The translations under genes and the position numbers were made by a program. From Tigriopus japonicus (Eukaryota > Arthropoda > Copepoda > Harpacticoida > Harpacticidae), in contig JAAGOF010000204.1 of the NCBI GenBank assembly GCA_010645155.1, positions 903,634-967,633 of the forward strand: a stretch of 64,000 bases of DNA, given 5' to 3'. Below the pieces are notes generated by a model that ran no database searches, was not told where the DNA came from, and saw only the letters and a program-made list of their open reading frames with translations. Positions within the stretch are counted from its first letter, which is position 1; every line of letters starts with the position of its first letter. Positions 43,470-56,200 of the stretch are shown here, piece after piece.

Positions 43470-46400
43470 CGATGGGCAAGATTAGTTTTCACATTGAGGC
43501 ATTTGGGGATAAAAGAAGACGACGAAAGCGAAGAATCGATCGAAGGTCATGGATACAAAAGGCTTGAAGGCTGTTCTCTATCAACGCTATCTAGTATGTA
43601 AACGCGAGAACACCACAGCCCAACCAAAATGTGACATGAAAGAACCGGGACCACGATGAATCTTTTCAAGGGATCGATCCAAAATTATGGAAACCTTGGG
43701 AAGCAGTGCCGCTTTGTTCATCAAGTTCGAGAATATATAATCTAAAATCTCAATACCATTCATTTCGTATAGAGTCCTTTAAACGCAACCAGTGAAATAG
43801 AAAACACGTGCTGCCCATGAGCTTTGTGACACACAATTTCTGTTCTTACGTGTCCAGTGTAAGTCAAGAAGTTCGAAAATGAGTCAAACTTTTGGGTCAG
43901 GGTTCAATTTTTGGAGCTGTATTAGTACGGTGACCTCCCAATTAGGATGTGCATTAAAGGCCGGTATAGCCCGAATTCAAGGTCAATTCCTGTGCTGCCC
44001 CCAAAAATCAAGTTAGCTTGAAAAATCCCCAGATTGAACGTTCTAAAACTAGCGAGCCTCTTGAAGATGATTGATCTTTGAGTTCTCTTAAGCCGCCATT
44101 CACTTTTCAACTAGGATAAAATGAACGCTTCATTGTAGGTATGCAGTAAATAGGAACATCGTATCAAGGAGCTGAAAAATAAGAAGCTCTAGCGGGCATC
44201 TCAAAGAACCCCGTGCTCCAATGGACCAATTTGAACGCGGTTGGATCGAAAAAACTTCTTGAATTCTAGTCCCAAATACCAAACACACTGGCAAATTCAA
44301 GAGCTCGTAGCCCAGGTGTGACATAAAAACGTGAATTTCCAGTCGTCCCTCATTAAGAGACTGGTTCATGCAGTACTACATATGTTCATACGTACATACG
44401 AACGTACATATGTCTGTCCCAGTCAACTTACTTGTGGTTATTAAATAAACCGGATTGAAATTGCCTTCGACAAATAAACCAGGGAGGAAGAACGACAAGG
44501 GATGGAGGGCAAAGTGGTGCGGCAGAGTTACCTAATTTGACCATCTTTTCATCCCATCCAACAACCACTCAGTCTTTGAAAGCCAGTTCATAAGTGAACA
44601 TTTTGAGACGCGATATCATTCGGCTGAAACAGAGTGTGAGTGAGTACATGAATTAGATGTGAGTGCAAGTTATTTATCATCGGCATCATCATGTCTCGAG
44701 TTCGACGAAGGACGTCTCAGGTAAACATGAGGGAACGTACACTTCTAAGCAGGCTAATTATCTCAAAGGATTGCGGATCTCGTAAATCACATACGTACAT
44801 TTTGATATATCAATCGGTCATACGTACACTTGACTTGTGAGAACTCGATAACCGAAGGACTGGAAACAAATGATGCTACAGTACTTCTTGGAACGAGGGA
44901 TTATGAATAAATCATGTGAGGAAATAGAAAAATGTATAAGAAAAAAATATCTGGAGCACAAAAGTTCAATGTGATAGTACTTGCATATTTTCTCAGTAAT
45001 TATGGCTTTGTACTGTAGAGGGCGCTTGAAGCTTGTGAGTCTACAGCTACCATGTGGGCCCAAGGGTGATCATTGGTGGCTCAGAAAAATGGGTAAGTCC
45101 AAAATAGTGGGCCCGAGAGCCATCCACAGTACTGTAAACGTGGGCCTAATGCTCTTTGATAGTTAAATTCTGGGCCCTTGACAAGACGTAACCAAATTTC
45201 GTGGGCCTTGAACCAAAAGCGTTTGCCGACCCCCGTCTGCAGGGTTGGAGGGATAAATTGAGACTGTTTTTAACTTTGTCAAGATTCAAACCATTATACT
45301 TGAGTTATTGCTTTCATTGAAAATGACATGAAAGCTCTTAGTTCGAGCACTTCTTTGACTTTAACGTCTCTAGCTACAGGTTTGATCACTGAAGGCATCA
45401 ACTTCTCTTATCTACGTACAAGCTCCTAATTTAAACGCTTAATTTGTTTAAGAGAACCTGAACGACCTTACAACGAGGGCTTCTACATGATCGTACGAAG
45501 AGATTAACAGAAGTTATTGCAAAAAAATATGCTACAGGCTTCATCAAAAAATAGCATCAATTTTACAAGTTGTTACGCAAAAAGGTCTTCCTAACGCGGT
45601 TAAATCTCTTTTCTTTTGTTTTGAAGTCTACTTGACCAAATGGAAACTTTAATTCGATCTCATGTTAAACGAATTTCAATGGTTTGAGTTAGACATTGCA
45701 TCAATATCATGTAAGTGAGACTAGTAAATGGTACTTCAAGGTAAAGGTGGCATTTTTTCTAACTTTTTCACGTGTTTAGATTGAAAGGAAATCGAAATTT
45801 GTATGAATGTATAAGCCTGCGTTGGTCTTTTAAGGCAAACTTAATGAAATGCAATTAAGGAGGTATGAAATTGCAAAAAATGTCAAAACACATTACTAAA
45901 ACAAAATTCCTCTAAATTTGGAACTTGAAATCGAAATTTTATTTAATCACAAAAACATAATGAGTTTTCAAAGAGAGTGTTGTGAGTCTTCACAACACCA
46001 AACATCACAAATGATTTTCACTTTTAAAATCAGATCTTCATATTGCGTTAAAATGCATTAATAATTTGGCGAATAAAAGCACCAAAGTCGCTGCGTTCTG
46101 TTTCTGTCTTTTCTTTTTGGGCTTTTGATAATACCGTTGGAACAACTTACGCTTCCATAGAACGTATTTTGCATCAATTTACAGCTTTTGGGATGGAACA
46201 AATTGGAACTGAAGATGTCGATGCCCATTTAAAATTGACATTTGTTAATCAATTCATCGACTTTGAATAATTACCATCACTACCAAAAGAATCACATGAA
46301 TGATTCGTTAAAAGTGCCCTTACGTAATTTGCGATAAAATATAGTCATGTGCGATTGAGAAGCAGCCGAACTGTCAAAGATTCTGATTGTCTTGCTAAGC

Positions 46401-46477
46401 TTAGTTTGATATTTTTACAACTGGGACGCAATCTGTTAAGAAAATATTGATAATATGAGGTTACTCGCACACACTAG

Positions 46478-49400
46478 ATGTCCGAGAGTGAATGGATAAG
46501 GATATTTGCAAATCAAGCTATGAGCGTAACGGACAAGGATGCGATTCTGTCGTCAACATTGGATCTGTCTTCTCCAAAGAAAAAATCATATCTTCTTCAG
46601 AACCCATGGAACACTTTCCTGGGTGATTGCAGTGTTGTGGATGCATATCTAATGGATAAACCCATCTTAAGCCTCTGGTTCCCGCTACATTATCTTAATG
46701 TGTTTCTCCGAGCAGTTGGCCAGGTAAGAAAGACAACAAACAATCCATCTCCCAACTTGTAATTGGAGACCAAAGAAACATAAAATGCACTGAACCGCCC
46801 CCAAATTTACAACTTATAACCAACATCGAATAAGCAAATGAAGGAATGAATTGTTCTGGAATTACCATTAGCTCGGAAGAGTAATTAGTGACTGTTCCAC
46901 CAGATTTGGAGTCCCTTTTGTCTCTAACAAGGATTAGGACTCACGCTCATTTGTAACGAGTTCGTTCGTTATGGAACTGAGCACACCAAGCTACTTTTTC
47001 TCTCTTTTCTCCTTTCTTAGTTGTTCATGTCAACCTTGGCAGCTTCAGACTTTACCGAGAAGAGCAAGCAGCCTTGCTAAAAGAGAAAAGAAAAGGCCTC
47101 AGAGCAATCGGAATTTCCCAATATTCCAATAGTAGGTTCATTACTTTTCTGGTTCGGATAGGGGACAATCTGGATGGAGCAAGGACCCTCTTTAAGAAAC
47201 CCTCTTGAGCTTGATGTTGCCGAAGGAAATGTAGGATTATCCGATTCAGAAGGAAAATTCGGCGCAAAAGGAATGCCAAAGTTGATTGAAACCATAATTG
47301 ATATTTCAGCCGGCTTTTGTGAACAATCCCATTTGTGGTGCCATCATTTTTGCCTCTCTGTTCATCCAGGACTACATTGTGGGTTTGGGTTGTCTTTTGG
47401 GCGGATCCATTGCTACCATTGGAGAGTTGGTAAGGAGAAGAAGCAAATCAGGAACAAACAATCCGTGATATCAGACAGCATTTATCAAACCAAAATCAAG
47501 GCAACTATTTGTTGATATTTTTGGTTTCGAGAAATGCAGAACAGAGTTCGAGTAAATTCCATTTAGGGCTCAAAATTATCTTCAGGCCCCTTTTGCAATG
47601 GCAAAGAACGCATCAGTTTTTGGAATGTGTGGCGTTCAATTTTTAAGGAAGTTTCAAGTTTGCAAAAAGTGCCTATTTTAAGCCTCAATCTGTCGACGAA
47701 TCCAGAGTCCTCAATTTGCCCAGACGATCACGTTTCTCTTCAATCGTCATCATGTCTACAATATCCCTAGGGACCTCATATCCTTGGGTACCAAATCTGT
47801 CCTAGCAGCGATCCTTTCCTCATCATTGAGAGGGAGGCATAAGGCCCCCCAAAAGCCCCCATTTAAGGGCCCTACGAAGTAATCTTCAAGTGCAAACTTT
47901 TCGAATTGAAACCTCAATAAGTTCGGCCAAAATGGGATAAAACTTTCAATTAGAAAGATAAATTCTCCGTTGGCAATGGAATGACTGTGCCCATATAGGC
48001 ACATAAGTACGAGCACAAAGTGGGATTACCAGAGCCTCTTGATTGTTTGTTGTTCTTATTCGTCTTCAGCTTTTACGCTTGCAACCTTTCGACTTGCTTC
48101 GTAATGGAGTGGCCGCGTTTAATGGAGTTCTTGTGGGAACCGTGATCTCAGTCCTGTATCCGGGATTCTACCAAACCGACCGAACCCCGGAAATGTGGAT
48201 CTTTATCGTCGTGGGATCCTTGCTTAGGTCAGATCAACTCACTTTACCGAACTAACTTGATAACTTCGAACAATAATAGAAAAAAACGCGAGGGAATTCT
48301 GTTAGTGTTTCTCACCCTGTTTTCATCCGGCGAATGAAAATTGAAACTTTTAACGAAGGAGCCAAGCTTTCTTTCTTCTTGACTGTTTTTGTCGAGAACA
48401 AACTTCAAAGGCCACCTGGAAACGAGTGATTAATAAGGTTGGAGAAAACTTTTTGAGAAAAAAGCTTTGGTACGCCACCATTCAACGACCAGCCAAGTGC
48501 GAACAAAGGCGTTGAAGTCGGTATTTTGGGTGGAAGATTGTGACTTTGAATAGGCTTGTGTCCCTGCCAAGTCCAATATCCCTTGATGTGTTCGTTTGGG
48601 AGATCAACTGTACTTACTCTAGATCCATGGTGTGGGCTCCCATTGACAAAGGTTGACTACAACGCGGTCCATTTCTATTTGTTTTCCAGCATTTTTGCTT
48701 GCAGCGCATTTGGCAACTTTTTGGGTCGTTCCAACTTGCCTTATTTGGCCTTGCCTTTCAACATGATCATTGTGTGCAGTTTCCTGACCATTCAACCCCC
48801 GTTAGGGAAGGATGCTCTCGTTGGCGATGAGAATGGCAGTTATCTGACCATGACTCAGGAAGATTATGGCCCTGTCACCACAACAATATCCCCAAGTGAT
48901 CTTATCTTCCGCAACGACCTGACGAATGCTACCTCGACCATTGAAGGAATGACCAACTCATCTGAATATCACGAGAAGACCAACCAAGTCGATTGGCTTC
49001 AGGCAAGGGCCATAGAGTACATATTAGGATTACTCTTTCAACATTTGTGTATATCTTTGGAAGTATCTGTTCCTCGGCAAACTGTTCTTTTGATACAAGA
49101 TTTCACTAAACCATAGATATCTAAATCATGAGACCACGTGGTTGGTTAACAATATAAAGGGCTTTCGCTCGGGAACCAATCCCAAATCGGTTCATTGAGC
49201 TGTTGTACCAATCTTAGCTCGGTCGGCCATCCGACATCCAAGAACTAATCTTCTGGGTTCTGATTTATGAACCATGGCCATTTTAGGTTGGCCGAGGTGT
49301 GTTGGTCTCGATGTCACAAGTGTACGCGGTGGATCACGTGTCCACCTCAATCGTGATGAACGTGGCCACAGCTCTGGCTTCGCCTTTGCTGTTTGTCATG

Positions 49401-52291
49401 TGCAGCATTGGAGCCATCATTGGCACATTTCTGGCCGCGGTGATGTTCCCCATTGAGGTGATCGAAGCCGAGGTCTACACTGGCGTGTGGGGTTACAATG
49501 CACTTCTGACCATGGCAGCCTTGAGCTGCGTCTTCTTCTCGTTTAATCACATGTCATTTCTCCTCGGGATTATGGCCACCCTGGCAAATGTGGTGGTTCA
49601 ATGTGCCCTCAAACGCAACATGACGGAGACGGTAAGCAAAGATGAAGATAACTTTCAATTTTGAAAAAGTTGGCCTTCTCATATTGTTGGTTTGCTTTGC
49701 TTTTGAAGGAGTTCTTTTCATTTTTTGGGATGCTTTTTTTCGAGCTTTCTACTGAAGTGAGACCCGAACCGATTGTGATTTATTTTGCATGTTTATGTTC
49801 GAAACACAACGTGTTTCTTGGTGCATAAAGCTGAGGAATGTGTGATCAGAAGTCGACATTGTTCTCGAAAGAATTGACAACGTCTTTCACGGTAAAGTCA
49901 AGAAACCCTTTTTATTTATTGTTGACTAACAGACCATAACATCAGACAATTCTAAGGATTTGCACAACTTTGAAGTTTTTGTATTGCAAAAGCTGACGGT
50001 CAAAATACTGTTAAAAAGAGGGAGAAAATCCGATGGAAAAATTGAGCTTGTATATGAAAATATGCACCTGTGGAAGGTGAAAACCCGTAATATATGAGGA
50101 GAATTTCAACCAATCTCATTAAGTTTGAAGCGGTTTTGGTGGAACATGAATCCGACATTCCGTTTGCACTTCGGAATAGAAGAGTTATTGAAGATCTTCT
50201 CATGACCATTTTCACAATGATTTTCAATTTTATCGTTTTGATATTGAATAAGAGGGGATATTGCCTTTGGATCACTGAATGAAAGTGGCTCTCTGAGGTG
50301 GATCTGTATTTCATCAAGTGGAACAGGCAGAGAGTTCGGAAAAGACAGAAACATCAAGCTATAATTGTACTTTAAATGCACATGAATTTCGAGCCAACAA
50401 TGAAAGAAAACGTCTAGTCATTTTATTAAATCATTCTTTGTCTCCACTTTTCGTGAACTGACATTCATTTTAAGCCAATTTGACAGACATGCGAAAATTG
50501 CAACACATTTCTGCCATATTGATCAAAGGAATGAGAAATGTTAGGTGAAATTGCGATGCCAAGAAATAGATTATAAGGTTAAAATTCTAGGCAGCAGATT
50601 GGATTCCGGTCTCTGCAATCCCATTTAGGTGACTTACAAATGCAAAACTCAGAGACTTTGCATAACTTATCCTGATCCTCGAACCCTTTTTCACGAGGCA
50701 CTTTGCATTTTCTAAATTGGAAGAAATATTCAATTTCTTCAAAACTCTTCTTTTTCCTTCATGTTTATTGGATAGACCATTTCGAAAATTGGAATTAGTA
50801 ACGGGTTGCGACTCTAGATGTCCAAGATTTCAACAAATTGAGCATTTAAGTTATTAGGAAACCAACAAACTGGACGTCAAGACGAGAGAAAGGCTTTTGA
50901 AAACCCCAAGTTCGGAGGATCAGAAGTTGTATCACGGGATGAAATTCTTTGCACGTCACTCGCAAAAGGATCGCATTCCATTGCCTAAAGTTTGGGTCAT
51001 GCAGCTCTTTGAGAAAGTTCATAATTAGTGAGCGACGCCACCAACACAATTCGCGACCTCACGGATATTAAGGGAAATTCCTGGCAAACCCAGGACGAAA
51101 GGTGCATTTTGAATTTTAATATACTTCGGAATGTTGTGGAGTGGTCAAGATCTTAGATTTTCCTCGTATAATACATGAGCATAAGTCCACCAAGGGTCCT
51201 TGGATAGAACAACTTCAATTGATATTTAACCTAACCACACTTTCCTCCGTTGAGGATTACCGTATAGACCATCGAGCATTAAGTTCTGGAAGGGTTAAAT
51301 TTTAAACCAAAATACAATTTGAAAAAGGGAAAGAAAATACGTTCAAAGAAAAGAGGTGACGCAATTTAGATAATAGGTGGGTTGTTGAGGCAGTTTTGAA
51401 GGATAGTAGAAGCATATCTAGAAGCATAGAAGAAACACAGAAGTAGCATGTGAGGCGAAGTAGAAATAGCCATGGTCGATCAAGTTTTATCACATACCGT
51501 AAGCTGGGTTTTTCAATGGCAACTTAGCGAAACTTGATTGAGCATGGCTACTTGTACTTCGTCTCATATGCTTCATTCATGTTTCTTTTACGCTTCTAGA
51601 TATGCTTCTACTATACTTCAAAACTACCTCAACAACCGACCTTATAACTGTATCCATACCTACAGTCATTGTCTTTTCAATTCTCAGAGAGGTATGGCTT
51701 TCCAAATCCGAAGGTTTATCAAATATAAATGAGCGGCATTTGAGTTCCATTTTCCAGGTTATTGGAACCCATAGCCATGAACAATTTCAAACTTGTTAAA
51801 TGATTTGGTTTTTTCTTCATGGTTTCAGATTATTTAGTCCCATTGTCTATGTAAAAATGAAACAAAAAGGATGGTTTCTTGGTTTTGGTGCCTGTCAAAC
51901 AGAATTGAGACTTGGAAGAAGTAAAAAATTCAATCACAACGGCCTCCCTCCCTCGTTTTTTTTTTTCAAAAAGTTGGCTCTGGAAAAAAGTTTTTCACTT
52001 TTCTTTCTTTGCTGAGCGAATGTTCCATATTGAGCTCCAAATTGGCTCGAAATGGTCAGATTAGAGGAAAAACTACTATCATATTGTGCTATTGAACGTC
52101 CCTCTTTTTGCTTGTCATTTCAGAACAATATTCCCGTTTTTACTGTTCCAATGACCCTGGTCACCCTGGTTTTTCTACTGACCACAGATGTGCGCGGAAA
52201 CTTACATCGAGTAGAGGATCCCAGTTACCCGGAGAAGCAATCCTACCAGTGGTTCCGCAAAACACGTCAAATACCTCAAACCATAGAATAG
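46478..52291 (+). CDS. SLC14-type urea transporter
   Basis: Six exons join in phase: 46478-46723, 47310-47429, 48070-48227, 48690-49002, 49287-49631 and 52124-52291, giving about 449 residues. The family has two homologous halves forming a channel for urea in the plasma membrane. Here the first half shows VNNPICGAIIF, VAAFNGVLVG (FNG at 139-141) and LALPFN. The second shows QVYAVDH, GVWGYNALLTM (equivalent motif at 349-351) and FTVPMTLV. The linker between them (about 213-276) has three N-glycosylation sequons, at N223, N254 and N264. Intron 4 has a GC donor (CAG/GCAAGG). The 2.5-kb intron 5 contains a foldback repeat. The N-terminus is cytosolic by family rule. Confidence 0.92.
51374..51643. 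repeat. Foldback repeat in urea transporter intron 5
   Basis: The arms 51374-51487 and 51530-51643 are reverse complements at roughly 80-85% of positions (GTTGTTGAGGCAGTTTTGAA matched by TTCAAAACTACCTCAACAAC). The loop is about 42 bases. In the transcript it would form a long double-stranded stem. It makes misleading open frames on both strands. Confidence 0.85.
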
Positions 52292-52300
52292 TCATGTTGT

Positions 52301-52306
52301 AATAAA
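52301..52306 (+). terminator. Poly(A) signal of the urea transporter gene
   Basis: An exact AATAAA lies ten bases after the stop codon. It fits as the cleavage signal, implying a very short 3' UTR. Confidence 0.6.
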
Positions 52307-52472
52307 GCTAATCAAAAACAAGAGCTCGATCACATGCTTACTACTCTAACTCAAACAGCTCAGGTCGCTCTGCAGGTATGCAAGAATCAAGTCAAAATAA
52401 CGGTCCTCAATAAATTATTATCAGATCTTCAACCGCCATGGAAGCACATAGTAATAGTGATAGTGAATAGTT

Positions 52473-53192
52473 ATATGTAGTAGGGCTGATTCTCGAGAAT
52501 TCTCGCTCGAGAATTCTCGAGAATTTCTCGAAAAAATCGAGGATCGAAAATTCTCGAGAATTTTTCCGAATTCTCGAGAATTTTCGAGAATTTTTATTAG
52601 ATTACTCTAGGTCATATTTTTTTTAATTGATGGCAAAACTGTTTCATTCAAAACAAAAGTTTCAAGTAAAATAACAATAGGAGCCATGAGCAATGTTTGA
52701 AACTTTATAAACATCTTTATGGTACATTCGAACAAGAAAATAACTCGTGAACCAGCCCAAACGAAATCTTCTCTGTCCAGATTAGAGGCAAGATTCTGTG
52801 TCTGATTTTTTTTCGAGATTCTAATGGCTTTGGTGGTGTGTACAAGAAACCCCGGTTTTGAAAATTACAGTTGACCAAAAATGCGAAAATGTCCGAAGTT
52901 TTAACAATGTCAGTAGAACGTCTCAGAAATTTCAGAAATGAAATTTCAGATATTATTGTCCGTGAGGTCCAATCATTGTTTTTCACACTCATGTTCATAT
53001 TGATTTTGGTATAAACTTAAAAAAAAAAAAACAATTTCAAGTTCTTTGGAAGCTTTGAATGTACATTTTTTTTCGCTATTTTCACTTTTTCTTAAACTCT
53101 CGAGAATTCTCGAGAATTTTTCTCGAATTCTCGAGAAATTCTCATTCTCGAGAATTGAAATGTTCGAGAAAATCGTCAGCCCTAATATGTAG
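52473..53192. mobile_element. hAT MITE built of CTCGAGAATT blocks
   Basis: The element proper is 52481-53184, with TAGGGCTGA at the left end and TCAGCCCTA at the right. A perfect 8-bp direct repeat, ATATGTAG, flanks it at 52473-52480 and 53185-53192, the duplication size of hAT elements. About 110 bases at the left end and 80 at the right consist of overlapping palindromic CTCGAGAATT units. The middle is ordinary AT-rich sequence with a 93-codon minus frame of no known family. Confidence 0.92.
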
Positions 53193-53202
53193 TAATAGTA
53201 AT

Positions 53203-53270
53203 AGTGGTTAAACTATGGAAGCACATCCATAGTGGTTAAACTATGGAAGCACATCCATCGTGGTTAAACT
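53203..53270. repeat. 28-bp tandem repeat, about 2.4 copies
   Basis: The unit AGTGGTTAAACTATGGAAGC plus ACATCCAT is repeated. A related CATGGAAGCACAT lies just before the hAT MITE at 52437, so the MITE appears to have inserted within this repetitive block. Confidence 0.85.
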
Positions 53271-56200
53271 GACCTATTTGGTGGGTATACTCGAGTTGAT
53301 AGATTTAATGTAGTTAACAGCCAACTTATGATTTATACTGGCATTTTGGTCATGCCTGTTCTCGAAATATCGCCATGGTTCTTTGTTGAAATTATTAGGG
53401 ATTCCATCCAGACACCCAAAACCCCATTAGAATATTTCCTCTCGGAGCACATCCCGACACAATGGCAAGGATAAGAGTTGTCTGTCATAACGTCAACAAA
53501 ATTAAGTAGTTGCGGCTCACGTTCTTGGGTTTCTTGCAGAGCAATGACCCCAAGTTCAGGCTCAGTTTTCACCTTGAATGCACGAGAATGCTAAAGCAGC
53601 CCCAATTTCTATGGAAATGGGCTTCCACAAAATTTGAAAAACTGTAAGCCAAGACATGAAATTGGTCCAAAAGAGTCTGGATGAGGCCTTCCCTTGGGAG
53701 AATCTTTTCCTATCCCAATAATCTTTGCCCAGCGACCAAGTCAAAGAGGAGAAGGGGGAAATTTGGTCACGATATGATATATGTTCTCTCCGAGCCTGTC
53801 TTCGCCCAATTCTGAACCATTTATCTTCCATATTTGAAAGCTGGGAAACATCTTGGCCACTCCAGAATGACCAAAGCACATTTGACGATGCCTTTTCCAG
53901 CCACTGATTTGAAATCATTAAATAGTGTGCAGTGGATGTCCCTGGTTTTGCCACAATTCTACTTTACCATCTCATTTACACTTTTAAATACATTTTGCAC
54001 CTTTTTGAAGGATAAACAATGTGAAGAAGCGTCTTGGGCCTTGGTTAGGATTTTTGCTTGTGTCACCCTGATTTATAGTTTAAGTACAGAACTTACAAAA
54101 TTTGCGTGGCGTTCTGCAATTTTTCTCTGAAAGTATGAATGTACCAGGCATCGAATCTTTTACGAAAATTTACGATTCCTCGACAATACTCGCGCTAAAT
54201 GGAATAAATTCAATGCCCACAGAAATGTTGAGCGTTATTAACTTCACTTGTAAATAGGAAATCTTGAAAATAATGCTTGTTTTGTAACTCAAACGTAACT
54301 TTACAAGAGTTAAATTGTTGAATAGGGAACATTTCTAAGAGCGTGAAATTTCAAACTATACAACGCCGGTGCTGCTTTTTGTATCAAATGGGCAGGTCTA
54401 ACGATCCTTCATTAAATTTCTTTCCCAAATAAATGAATTGTCCTTGTTTGCTTTTGTGTGCCTTGCAACAAATGGAGGAAGAATTTCGTTTGGGTTTTCT
54501 GTCAGGCTTTGGTATTGGTTTGATGTTTTGGTTGGTCAGTTGGTTTACTTGTTATCCCTTTGGGTGCTCTAAACAATACAACTGTGTTTTTGTGAAAAGT
54601 GCATTTCCAAGCCAAAGTCATTTTCTCAAAAGATCCTTAGTTGAGGAAAAATCCTGAAATGACGGACGTTCAACAAATTTTGTGTTGTTCTTTAAATTAC
54701 CGCCACATGGAATGACAATCATAAAAACAAAATCAATCCGTTGTGCCATCAGTGTGTTTGAAACCTATGTAATGATTGGTCTTTGAACGAGGCTGTGTTG
54801 ACCGATCTGGTCAACCCTCGAAGACCAGTCACGATCACAATATTTCTACAATGTTTATTGCGACTCTTGGTCATGTCATGGCGTATTAAAAAATGGATAT
54901 ATGTATAATCATATAAAACTTAAAAAAAAGACACGTCACAAGTCAAAAAACGTTAAAAATAGTTACGTAAAATCATGATATCACAGTGAGTTGACTAGAA
55001 TACGTTCAGTGCACATGGAAGAAATGAAGCGGGGTTTGACAGACTGTACAGATGCAGTTGGGTAAAGGTAGATGATGAAAATCTTGGTTATTGCAGTAGA
55101 GAGGGTGGGTCAGATTGAACAGATCCTTCGTCAGTTCCCGTCGTTGATGGCATTTGGCTGGAAGTCGGACGAAGGTGCGTGACTGCCAATATTCCGAAGG
55201 GATGTCGGGCCAAGGACAATAAGGTGTTGTCAAGTCCTTGACCGGGAATGACAGCATGTGTCCAGACATCACCTCCGGGAATACAACAATAGAGAATTCA
55301 ATAAAAGCTTACAAATCTGCCATTAGATGGTATGAAAGAGGGAGACTAGTTCTACTACTTTCTAAGCTTTCAAGACTTTTCTTCTCACTTCCCGTGCCTT
55401 TCTGTGTCATCTAGGGCCAAAATTTGGAAGCTGTGATTAAAATCCTACATAGTTGCATTTATCACGTTTTAACCCACATTACATTGTCATTGATTAGAAA
55501 CCTTTTATCCCCTTTCTAAGAAGGATTTGAACCCAAGCTTAAAATAGACGCCTATAGATGGCGCAAAAGGTGAAGCCATCCGCGTGAAATGAGAAGGAGT
55601 TTTGTGAGCTTAGCCCATGGTACTTGCCCCTTCATTCACACCATCTATTGGCGATTTTTTAATGCATGGGTTAAGGTCCTTCATACACTGATGTACAGTA
55701 TACCCCATGATCCACTTTACTAGTAGAGTCATCCTTGTATACCCCTTCCTTTTTAAGTATGTTCTGATTCATGACATTTTAATCTTGGACATTTGGGTGA
55801 ATAAAGGCTGGCAAAGTAAACCAACAAGTTGACCTGGCTTACTATACTGTAGATAGAAAAACATTCCATTTTGACTACGGGTCCTTTGACTCCTGTAAAC
55901 CAATATTGGAACCAAATTGAATGCCAGGGCGAACCCAGATTCCTTATTTTGTACTTCGTACCTCAATATCACCTTTTTGAGTATCACTCCATTGTACTCT
56001 CCGAATATTGGGTTTAATCAGAAACGTTGCTTGCCCAAACAATCACCAAGGCCTTCCTTCCTAGTGTCATCCACATTTACTAGCCCATGTACTGCATATC
56101 ATGTCGGAACAGGTGGACATCGCCTTTTGGGTTCGTGTCCAACAATAGCGGTACCAATGCAATTTAACTGGAATGCGTGCGTACGTGTGTGCGTGTCTGC

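Larger units (their letters stand above)
39016..46477. other. Gene-free stretch before the urea transporter
   Basis: No gene was recognised across about 7.4 kb. It contains a long-TIR element at 41323-41850, a tRNA-like SINE head at 43165-43240 and a possible short secreted ORF on the minus strand at 43230-43469. A near-palindrome of CATACGTACATACG type lies at about 44380-44415. Confidence 0.55.

Noticed and set aside
43319..43490. Further exon of the allergen-like gene after a GTTGCAG acceptor
   Set aside because: The phase-compatible reading gives a basic, Thr/Lys-rich peptide unlike the expected C-terminal helices, and the intron would be 4.8 kb.
53562..53954. 130-codon minus-strand frame
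   Set aside because: No domain, no splice context, and the plus strand is also open in part.
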